Shown here: piece after piece, positions 16,830 to 24,158 of the stretch
Layout: each line of letters opens with the position of its first letter
Position numbering within the stretch: position 1 is the stretch's first letter
NCBI GenBank assembly: GCA_964628055.1
Contig: CAZVNL010000021.1
Location: 1 to 43,361, forward strand
Direction of reading: 5' to 3'
DNA length: 43,361 bases
Source of the DNA: CAZBEL01 sp964628055
Lineage (GTDB): Bacteria; Fidelibacterota; Marinisomatia; Marinisomatales; TCS56
Translations under genes and position numbers: made by a program
Notes under the pieces: model-generated
The model's database searches: none
Told to the model about the DNA's origin: nothing
Seen by the model: the letters and a program-made list of their open reading frames with translations, nothing else

Positions 16830-17839
16830 AGTGGTTCTTGCGCCTGATGGTGATTCTCTTGCTGTTTCCACCCTTGTTCGGGAAAAAGGTGGTTATAAAA
16901 CTGGCGACACTGGCGCCGGAGGGTACCAATTGGTCTGATCTATTATTGGATATGAGTCAACAATGGAAGGAGGCCACCAAGGGCGAGGTGGTGGTGCGTA
17001 TTTACCCCAATGGTGTGGTAGGTGACGAACGGGACATGATCCGTAAGATGCGCATTGGTCAGATACAGGCAGCCGCCATCAGCATGGAGGGATTATCGGA
17101 AATCTATCATGATGTTTATGCTTTTATGATTCCACTGTTGTTTGAAGACTACAGCGATGTGGATTACATCCGGGAAAGAATTGATGATCAAATTAAGGCC
17201 AAGATCCAGGCCCAGGGTTTCCAAATTCTGCTGTGGGTTGACGTGGGTTGGGCTCATTGGTTCAGCAAGGATCTTGTCGTTACTCCGGAGGATTTGAAGC
17301 AACACAATATATTTGTCTGGGCCGGTGACTATCGTTCAGCCGAATTGTGGAAGGAGGGGGGCTTTAACCCCATTCCCTTGGCGTCTATTGACGTGTTATC
17401 GGGGTTACAAACGGGGCTCATTGATGCCATAGCCACCACCCCGCTGGTGGCCCTGTCGCAACAGTGGTTCGGGGTGGTGAATAATATGCTGGACATGAAT
17501 TGGGGTTTGCTTTCCGCGGCGGTGGTTATTGACAACCGAACCTGGAAAAGGATTGAACCGGAATATCAGAAAAAAATACAACAAATCGCTGAAGAAATCG
17601 GGAAGAAACACCAGCAACAGACTCGTTATAGTGGTGACCAGGCCGTCAAGGTGATGATGGAATATGGGTTAAAGGTTCACCATCAAACCCCGGAAGAAAA
17701 GCAGCTTTGGTGGGAGTATATTCAATCCTGGTATCCCCGGCTCCGGGGAGGCTACGTGTCTGATGAAATGTTCGATCGCGTCCTGCAACTAAAAGCTGAA
17801 AAAGACAGTCTGGACATAGAAGCCGAGCTCAAACCGTAA
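16826..17839 (+). CDS. TRAP transporter substrate-binding protein DctP (TatP type)
   Basis: Periplasmic solute receptor for a TRAP transporter. The 337-residue protein has a signal peptide (residues 1-19, ending LFGK), then the DctP fold: KLATLAPEGTNWSDLLLDM, VVVRIYPNGVVGDERDMIRKMR, GQIQAAAISMEGLSEIY, PLASIDVLSGLQTGLIDAIATTP. In ordinary DctP proteins an arginine in the 'K-I-R' strand clamps the ligand carboxylate. Here the aligned segment is N161-I162-F163-V164-W165, so that arginine appears to be missing. Treponema TatP, as I recall, also lacks it and is thought to bind hydrophobic ligands. It sits between the TatT gene and the fused permease gene. Confidence 0.9.
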   Translation: MKWFLRLMVILLLFPPLFGKKVVIKLATLAPEGTNWSDLLLDMSQQWKEATKGEVVVRIYPNGVVGDERDMIRKMRIGQIQAAAISMEGLSEIYHDVYAFMIPLLFEDYSDVDYIRERIDDQIKAKIQAQGFQILLWVDVGWAHWFSKDLVVTPEDLKQHNIFVWAGDYRSAELWKEGGFNPIPLASIDVLSGLQTGLIDAIATTPLVALSQQWFGVVNNMLDMNWGLLSAAVVIDNRTWKRIEPEYQKKIQQIAEEIGKKHQQQTRYSGDQAVKVMMEYGLKVHHQTPEEKQLWWEYIQSWYPRLRGGYVSDEMFDRVLQLKAEKDSLDIEAELKP

Positions 17840-17858
17840 CCCTATTTAATGACCTTGC

Positions 17859-19670
17859 GTGGAACGCCCGCTTAAGATTCAGATCATTGACCGCTTAAAC
17901 TGGGGAGAGGATACCTTGGCGTTAAGCGTATTCTGTGCTCTCACTTTTTTACCCTTTTTTGAGACCTTTACCCGGCTTTTAGGTCGTAGCGGCGTCCCGG
18001 CTTCTTCGGTTATTGTACAGCATCTTACCCTCTGGATAGGCTTTATTGGCGCGATTTTAGCCACCCGGCAAAATAAATTACTTGCCCTCACGGCCAATCC
18101 GCTCTTCAATCCCGATGAAAAATTCCGTTCTGGTCGCTGGTTGGCGAAGACGATTTCGCTCCTTATTGTGCTCTCTCTTCTATGGGGGAGTTGGGAATTG
18201 CTAAAGGTAGAATTCTCCTATCCAGTTAATATCGCTCCCAACATCCCCCGTTGGAACGCCCTCATTATCATGCCCATCGGTTTCGGGCTGATTGCTCTAC
18301 AGATGTATTTTAACAGTACGCGAGAACGTCTGCTCCGGGCTTCCTTGCTTATGATATCGGTCCTGTGGGCTTTTTTGAGTCTTACCGATACCTTTAAAGG
18401 AAATCCTTATGTCCTATGGGTCGGAGTAATCCTGCTCTTCATTGCCCTTTATTATGGTGCACCTATTTTCGTCGGACTGGGCGGGTTGGCAGTGTTTTTC
18501 TTCTGGAACGATTTTGTCCCCATTTCGGCCATCCCAGCGGAGGCCTATCGCATCGTCGTTTCCCCGACTTTGCCAACCATTCCATTATTTACGCTCGTGG
18601 GCTACATCCTGGCCGAAAGTGGCGCCTCCCATCGCCTGGTAAAGCTTTTCCGGGTGTTATTTGACTGGATTCCGGGAGGGACGCCTATCTTTGTCACCGT
18701 ACTGTGTGGTTTTTTCACCGCCTTGACGGGGGGCTCTGGGGTTACCATCCTGGCTCTGGGGGGACTCATGTATCCTTTGTTAAGGAAAGAAGGTTACTCT
18801 GAATTGTTTTCTTTAGGACTTATTACCGTTGCCGGGTCTTTGGGATTAGTGTTTCCACCCAGTTTACCGGCCATTATTTATGGTGTTACTGCCGGTGTTT
18901 CCATCAAAGACATTTTTATCGCCGGTATTATTCCCGGAATTCTGCTGGTCTCTTTAGTGGCCAGTTGGGCTGTTTGGCAAGGGAAAGTTCAGAAAATCGA
19001 GAAAGTACCTTTTAACCTCAAACTGGTCATAAAAACCGTCTATGAAACCAAGTGGGAAATTTTAATTCCCTTTCTGATTCTATTTGGAATTTTCGGAGGC
19101 TTCACGACCCTGGTGGAGACGGCTGCCATTACTGTAGTCTACACGTTGATCATCGAGGCTTTTGTGTATAAAGATCTTCCCCTGAAGGAACTACAACGCA
19201 TCATCGTGGACTGTGCCACCCTCATTGGTGGGGTCCTCATTATTTTGGGAATGGCCATGGGGCTTACGAGCTACCTGGTAGATGCCCAGATACCCACGGT
19301 GCTTCTTCACTGGGTCAAGGCTGCCGTCTCATCAAAATACTTGTTCCTGTTTTTATTAAATATCCTGCTGTTGTTAGTGGGATGCCTCATGGATATCTTT
19401 TCGGCTATTATTGTCGTCGTGCCCTTGATTGCTCCTTTAGGTAACTATTTTGGCGTGCATCCCGTCCATCTGGCCATTATTTTTATCGCCAACCTGGAAT
19501 TAGGGTTTCTTACACCACCGGTGGGAATGAACCTGTTCCTCTCGGCCTATCGCTTTAATAAAGATATGCCGACCATCTACCGGGCTACCCTGCCATTTTT
19601 TTTAGTACGTTTATTGGCCGTCTTGGCGATTACCTATTTACCCTTTATTTCGGTAGGGATTTTGCAATGA
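17859..19670 (+). CDS. TRAP transporter fused permease DctQM
   Basis: Inner-membrane transporter that moves the solute brought by the DctP protein, driven by a Na+ or H+ gradient. The 603-residue protein fuses the small DctQ (four hydrophobic segments, about residues 15-150) to the large DctM (about 190-603). The DctM part has characteristic motifs: PLFTLVGYILAESGASHRLV, GFFTALTGGSGVTILALGG, GSLGLVFPPSLPAIIYG, and LGFLTPPVGMNLFLSAY near the end. It uses a GTG start at 17859, 20 bases after the dctP stop. The order TatT-DctP-DctQM is the complete TAP-T set. Confidence 0.93.
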   Translation: MERPLKIQIIDRLNWGEDTLALSVFCALTFLPFFETFTRLLGRSGVPASSVIVQHLTLWIGFIGAILATRQNKLLALTANPLFNPDEKFRSGRWLAKTISLLIVLSLLWGSWELLKVEFSYPVNIAPNIPRWNALIIMPIGFGLIALQMYFNSTRERLLRASLLMISVLWAFLSLTDTFKGNPYVLWVGVILLFIALYYGAPIFVGLGGLAVFFFWNDFVPISAIPAEAYRIVVSPTLPTIPLFTLVGYILAESGASHRLVKLFRVLFDWIPGGTPIFVTVLCGFFTALTGGSGVTILALGGLMYPLLRKEGYSELFSLGLITVAGSLGLVFPPSLPAIIYGVTAGVSIKDIFIAGIIPGILLVSLVASWAVWQGKVQKIEKVPFNLKLVIKTVYETKWEILIPFLILFGIFGGFTTLVETAAITVVYTLIIEAFVYKDLPLKELQRIIVDCATLIGGVLIILGMAMGLTSYLVDAQIPTVLLHWVKAAVSSKYLFLFLLNILLLLVGCLMDIFSAIIVVVPLIAPLGNYFGVHPVHLAIIFIANLELGFLTPPVGMNLFLSAYRFNKDMPTIYRATLPFFLVRLLAVLAITYLPFISVGILQ

Positions 19671-19718
19671 CCATTTTCTGATGGAAATGTGGGAACAATC
19701 ACACCCTGGAATCATTCC

Positions 19719-19747
19719 TTGACTGTATAGAGAGATAGGGATATATT
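19719..19747 (+). promoter_or_regulatory. Sigma-70-like promoter before the PorV-like gene
   Basis: TTGACT at 19719-19724 and TATATT at 19742-19747 are separated by exactly 17 bases. Both boxes match the consensus at five of six positions. Transcription would start near 19754 and leave a leader of about 105 bases before the PorV-like ATG. This is the strongest promoter-like sequence I found in the window. It marks the start of the surface-protein gene block and separates it from the TRAP operon. Confidence 0.62.
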
Positions 19748-19817
19748 CGCCGGCATTATGAGGAGTCATCCATAGAGTTACAACGCTATTAAAACGTAAA
19801 AAATCATCATTATCAGC

Positions 19818-19837
19818 GGTGGGGAAACCTCCCCGCC
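19818..19837 (+). promoter_or_regulatory. GC-rich hairpin in the leader of the PorV-like gene
   Basis: GGTGGGG (19818-19824) pairs with CCCCGCC (19831-19837) around a 6-base loop: seven base pairs including one G-U. It is followed after about ten bases by AAGGAG (19848-19853) and the ATG at 19861. No T-run follows, so it is not a classic terminator. It may stabilise the mRNA or modulate translation. Confidence 0.4.
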
Positions 19838-19860
19838 CAGTTCAATTAAGGAGCCCATGA

Positions 19861-21213
19861 ATGAAACGATTTGCGATTGGTTGGCTAATACTCCTCATAA
19901 TCGGGGCCAAACCCGTCGCGGCACAGAGTGTAGCCGGGGCTATTTTTCTGCTTATCTCACCAGGCGCCCGCGCCGGAGGGATGGGGGAAGCCCAGGTAGC
20001 CGTGGCCAACGATGCTTACGCCAGTTACTGGAATCCAGCGGGCTTAGGTTTCCTCGAGGGATCTGAGCTGGCCCTCATGCATGTGAACTGGCTGCCCAAT
20101 TTAGCCGATGACCTGTATTATGAATTCCTAGCTTTCCGCCATCACGTCCCCTACTTTGGGACAATTGGGGGACACATAATCTATCTGAATCTGGGAGAAC
20201 AAATCCGCACCGGACAAAACGCCGAAGAATTAGGGACCTTTACCAGCTATATGATGGCCTTTACCCTCTCGTATAGCGCACTGCTTTCGAAATACTCTTC
20301 CCTGGGATTGAATGTGAAAGTATCCTACCAGCATTTGGTCGAGATTGGAACCGGTGGTGAGAAGGGTAAAGGGACCTCCACCGATTTTGGGTTCGATATT
20401 GGTTATTTGCATAAACAGTTTCTAACCCCCCGCCTGACCATGGGACTCACGGTGACGAATATAGGGCCTAAGGTTTCCTTTATCGATCCTGCCCAGGCAG
20501 ACCCACAACCTACTAACCTGACGCTGGGATTGAACTTCGCCCTCGCAGAGTCGCAATATAATCGGTTAAATATTGTCTATGACGTGGATAAACTCTTGGT
20601 GTCGTCTTATCCTGATATGGATTGGGACGGAGATGGTTTTATCGGTCGTTACGATGCGGAGGGACATTACTCTCCTGAACGAGGGGATTACAACAAAAAT
20701 GGCCAGTTAGAAGTTGCTCACACCGATCCCATCTACTTGGCAATTTTCACCTCCTGGGTGGACGATTGGCTGTTGGGGGGCGATAGGGACCTTTATACTA
20801 CCGGGAATGCCCCCGATCGTATAATTGGGGGCTATACCTGGGAAGATAAAAACGGCAATGGCGCCATTGATGTGGAAGAAGGTGAGATGATCCCTACGCC
20901 GGGCAAACCAGGAGATCCAGGATGGGGTATTTATAATGAGTACGGTCAAAGAGAAGTGGGCACCGGCAAAGAGCGCACCATCCAGAGTGAGTTGGATAAG
21001 TTAGTTCATAACATTGGCATAGAGTATTGGTATTCCTCCTATTTTGCCTTACGGGCAGGTTATTTGTATGATAAAATGGGGAAAATCAGTAATCCCACTT
21101 TTGGCGTGGGATTGCGGTTTGCGGGCTATGGATTTGATTTCGGGTACACTTCCGGGGAGCCGGGACATCCCCTCCAGAATACGATGCGTTTTTCGCTAAA
21201 TATGGAATTTTAG
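19861..21213 (+). CDS. PorV/PorQ-family outer-membrane protein
   Basis: Probable outer-membrane barrel of the PorV/PorQ (UPF0164/FadL-like) family, which in T9SS bacteria shuttles or attaches cargo with a C-terminal sorting domain. The 450-residue protein has a signal peptide ending near PVAAQ (residue 22), then the family motif GARAGGMGEAQVAVANDAYA and SYWNPAGLG. Alternating barrel strands follow, ending in RFSLNMEF with a terminal Phe. At about residues 255-345 lies an Asp/Asn-rich insert with three EF-hand-like loops (DMDWDGDGFIGRYD, DYNKNGQLE, EDKNGNGAIDVEEGE). The ATG at 19861 has AAGGAG ahead of it; the out-of-frame ATG at 19857 is a decoy. The next gene encodes a T9SS-tagged protein. 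Confidence 0.78.
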   Translation: MKRFAIGWLILLIIGAKPVAAQSVAGAIFLLISPGARAGGMGEAQVAVANDAYASYWNPAGLGFLEGSELALMHVNWLPNLADDLYYEFLAFRHHVPYFGTIGGHIIYLNLGEQIRTGQNAEELGTFTSYMMAFTLSYSALLSKYSSLGLNVKVSYQHLVEIGTGGEKGKGTSTDFGFDIGYLHKQFLTPRLTMGLTVTNIGPKVSFIDPAQADPQPTNLTLGLNFALAESQYNRLNIVYDVDKLLVSSYPDMDWDGDGFIGRYDAEGHYSPERGDYNKNGQLEVAHTDPIYLAIFTSWVDDWLLGGDRDLYTTGNAPDRIIGGYTWEDKNGNGAIDVEEGEMIPTPGKPGDPGWGIYNEYGQREVGTGKERTIQSELDKLVHNIGIEYWYSSYFALRAGYLYDKMGKISNPTFGVGLRFAGYGFDFGYTSGEPGHPLQNTMRFSLNMEF

Positions 21214-21245
21214 CGAATTTTATTCCGTTCTTTTTCCATAATTCC

Positions 21246-24143
21246 ATGACACCGTTTGGCCTGCGCTGCCTTATTGTTTATATGGCCATTATGTCAGCTC
21301 TAATGGCCGACGTTATTGGTTTTCGGCAGGTGGTCGCTTTGCGGGTTTCTTTTCAACCGGATGAATCCCCGGGGACAACGGGCGCGGGAACTTTCCTGGT
21401 AGCATCTGAAACGAATTCTTGTGGGGACTATACAATTGATCCACCCCCGCACGATCGCGACTACTTCGAAACCCAATTGGTAGCCGTGGACCACTACTTT
21501 AGGTCCGTTTCTTACAATCAATTTGGTCTCGACCTGGACACCGTGAACGTTTTCCCGATGGAAAGCAGTTATCAATTGGACCAAACAATGGATTATTATC
21601 ATCCCTATGGCAGCTCGGATGAACTTTCTGAAGAACGCTTAACAGAACTATTTAAAGATGCCCTGGAGGCGGCTTACACTAAGGATTCCCTGGATTTTCC
21701 GGAAGGTAGTTTGATCATTGTCTTCCATGCTGGTATCGGCCAGGATTTCTCCCTCCCCTTTTTAGATCCAACACCCGAAGACATCCCCTCCACCTTTGTT
21801 GATTCCGGCATGATCACGAAGTATTATGATGGTCCACTGGTTTTCGGTAACGATACAGTCAGCCAGGGTATCTTACTCCCGGAAACACAAAATCATTTAT
21901 TGTTTTCCAACGCCAATGATTTATTCCAGAGCGCCTCAGAACCCTGTGATTATCAGTATGGGTTAACGGGAACCCTGGCACTCATGGTGGGGTTTGTGGT
22001 GGGTCTTCCCCCCTTGTGGGATATTGAAACTGGCGAGAGCGGCATCGGTATGTTTGGGCTCATGGATCAGGGGTCCAATAACGGCCGGGGAGTCATTCCG
22101 GCTCCACCGGACGCCTGGACGAGGCTGTATGCCGGTTGGGAAAAACCAGTACCTGTTACACCCTCGCAAAAGGTTACCTTAACGGCCCGTTCACTGGCGG
22201 GAAAAGACCATTCCATGATAAAAATTGACATCAACGCAAGCGAGTATTTTCTCGTTGAAAATCGGTTGAACTGGTTCCGCCCGGGGGTGAGCCTGGATTC
22301 AGTGCGTTTTCGAACCTGGGAAACAACGAATCGCTACCCTCCCCTTATTGAGATAATCCTGGACTCCCTGAAAGATCGAGGACTGACTAAAAGTGAGAAC
22401 AGCGTCATTACCGGGATACCTGACTACGACCTGGGCTTGCCGGCTTCAGGCTTATTGATTTGGCATGTTGATGAAGCGCGGATTTATGCCGGTCTCGCTG
22501 ATTATCATGTCAACCTGAACCGTGAATTAAGGGGTGTGGATTTGGAAGAGGCTGACGGAGGTCAGGATATTGGGTATCCTTCAATCTTTTTATTTACTGA
22601 TCCATCGTCCGGTTATTTTGGGGATATGTGGTTCTTTGGTAACCGGGAATATGTAAACGCCAATCCTGACATGAAGGGCTTGGCCCCTCGGTTCGGTCCT
22701 TTTACTTATCCTGATACGCGTTCCAATAGAGGCGCTGCAAGTTACCTTTTAATCGACGATATCAGCCCTCCAGGCGTAGAAATGTCTTTTGATGTTTCCA
22801 ATTCGTTTTTAGCGGACGGTTTTCCGGATACGACGCTCCATATCCGCTTCTCTCTGGATTATACGGAGGATGGCATACCGGACTTGATTGGTGGGCAGGA
22901 CTCCCTTTGGTGGATGGACGGAGCGACCGGTAGGCGGGTGTCTTTTTATCCTATACCCTCAGCTTCGTTTTTACTTTTTGGACGATCGAAAAGTTCAGGA
23001 ACAACAAAGAATAACGAATTACTTTGCGTTAACTTGGTTAATGACTCACTCTATATTAATAGATGGGTGTTTGATGCGCAATTGTTGAGTTTTATACCAG
23101 CTACATCAAGACAAATCAAAGCAGAACTTCCCGTATTTATTCGGATGAGTGATTTCAGAAATGTTTCTCTTGAATGGTGGGAACGACGTGTCGTTGTTAG
23201 TGAGGATACCGTTTTAAGCCACCTGATCCCTGACTCCGTATTTCGTTATCATATGATCAGTGGTTCCGTAACAGATTTATCAACCAACACCACTCACAAT
23301 ATTACGGCTGGTATACGGTACTCTGGTGGATTAGTAGTAAAAGTGCTGCAAAGTTCGAGTTTGGAACAGGACAGCATTACCTATACCGGTCAGTTCGATC
23401 ACCAATTCCTGGAGATCGGGATGGTGGACCTCGACCTGGATGGTTTACCGGAGATTATCGCCGTTGACAGTACAGGTGATGTTTACGCTTTTAACACCAA
23501 CCTTACTCCGGTATCGGGATTTCCGGTGAGGTCGGAGGCCGTTCCACCGGTTTTGGCGAAAGACCTTTTCGGGGATGAACATCCCGAGTTGGTGGTTCAG
23601 CTTGTATCGGGAGACCTGATAGTTTTCAACTGGAAAGGAGAGCAGGAATACTATCTATCCAACCCCGTGGGAGATCGCCTGCAAATGCTCGGCGAATATG
23701 AGGGTCGGAATTGTATTCTCACCGGTTCAGCAATCTGGTTGTTTGACAAAGTCGGGTCGCCAGTAAGTTCCAATGCCTGGGTCCAGGTCCACGCCGATCC
23801 GGCAAATTCAAGGTCTTTGATATATTCCACAGCTTTACCTGCTCCGGATTCGAAAAGGTTGATCGACAAGTCCAAAACTTACGTGTATCCCAACCCCGCC
23901 AGGGAAGGTAAAGTAGTCTTTCGCGTCTATGTGGAATCGGCTCAATCGGTGGAGATAATGATTTACGACGTAGCGGGGTTTTTCGTCCGCCGGTTTAAAA
24001 TGAACGCTCCCGTGCAACGGGAGGTTAACGAAGTAACCTGGAATGTAACGAATGTAGAGCCAGGGGTTTACTTTGCCGTCGTTAATGCGACGAATGGGTC
24101 TCAGAAAGAGTCTAAGCAAATTAAAATCGCCGTCATTCACTAA
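21246..24143 (+). CDS. T9SS-sorted M6-like protease homologue with destroyed zinc site
   Basis: Large secreted protein with a signal peptide (about residues 1-22). Its next ~330 residues align by eye with M6 (immune inhibitor A-like) metalloproteases: DYTIDPPPHDRDYFETQ, YYHPYGSSDELSEERLTEL and GESGIGMFGLMDQGS are all in the expected places. Where the family has HEFGHxLG, residues 246-253 read LMVGFVVG, so both His and the Glu are gone. The reading frame is intact throughout. A middle region holds VCBS/FG-GAP-like beta repeats (YTEDGIPDLI, DLDLDGLPEIIAVDSTGDV), and about residues 878-965 form a type A T9SS sorting domain (YPNPAREGKVV, EIMIYDVAG, GVYFAVVNA). It follows the PorV-like gene by 32 bases. 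Confidence 0.85.
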   Translation: MTPFGLRCLIVYMAIMSALMADVIGFRQVVALRVSFQPDESPGTTGAGTFLVASETNSCGDYTIDPPPHDRDYFETQLVAVDHYFRSVSYNQFGLDLDTVNVFPMESSYQLDQTMDYYHPYGSSDELSEERLTELFKDALEAAYTKDSLDFPEGSLIIVFHAGIGQDFSLPFLDPTPEDIPSTFVDSGMITKYYDGPLVFGNDTVSQGILLPETQNHLLFSNANDLFQSASEPCDYQYGLTGTLALMVGFVVGLPPLWDIETGESGIGMFGLMDQGSNNGRGVIPAPPDAWTRLYAGWEKPVPVTPSQKVTLTARSLAGKDHSMIKIDINASEYFLVENRLNWFRPGVSLDSVRFRTWETTNRYPPLIEIILDSLKDRGLTKSENSVITGIPDYDLGLPASGLLIWHVDEARIYAGLADYHVNLNRELRGVDLEEADGGQDIGYPSIFLFTDPSSGYFGDMWFFGNREYVNANPDMKGLAPRFGPFTYPDTRSNRGAASYLLIDDISPPGVEMSFDVSNSFLADGFPDTTLHIRFSLDYTEDGIPDLIGGQDSLWWMDGATGRRVSFYPIPSASFLLFGRSKSSGTTKNNELLCVNLVNDSLYINRWVFDAQLLSFIPATSRQIKAELPVFIRMSDFRNVSLEWWERRVVVSEDTVLSHLIPDSVFRYHMISGSVTDLSTNTTHNITAGIRYSGGLVVKVLQSSSLEQDSITYTGQFDHQFLEIGMVDLDLDGLPEIIAVDSTGDVYAFNTNLTPVSGFPVRSEAVPPVLAKDLFGDEHPELVVQLVSGDLIVFNWKGEQEYYLSNPVGDRLQMLGEYEGRNCILTGSAIWLFDKVGSPVSSNAWVQVHADPANSRSLIYSTALPAPDSKRLIDKSKTYVYPNPAREGKVVFRVYVESAQSVEIMIYDVAGFFVRRFKMNAPVQREVNEVTWNVTNVEPGVYFAVVNATNGSQKESKQIKIAVIH

Positions 24144-24158
24144 CCCGATTCGCCGCCT

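Noticed and set aside
19857..20066. ATG at 19857 opening a 69-codon frame before the PorV-like start
   Set aside because: It overlaps the PorV-like gene in another frame; its product is Arg/Gly-rich without features, while the frame from 19861 has a signal peptide and family motifs.
21246..24143. Idea that a frameshift explains the loss of the M6 zinc motif
   Set aside because: The same frame carries the family-like sequence directly on both sides of the changed residues, and no compensating pair of indels is needed.
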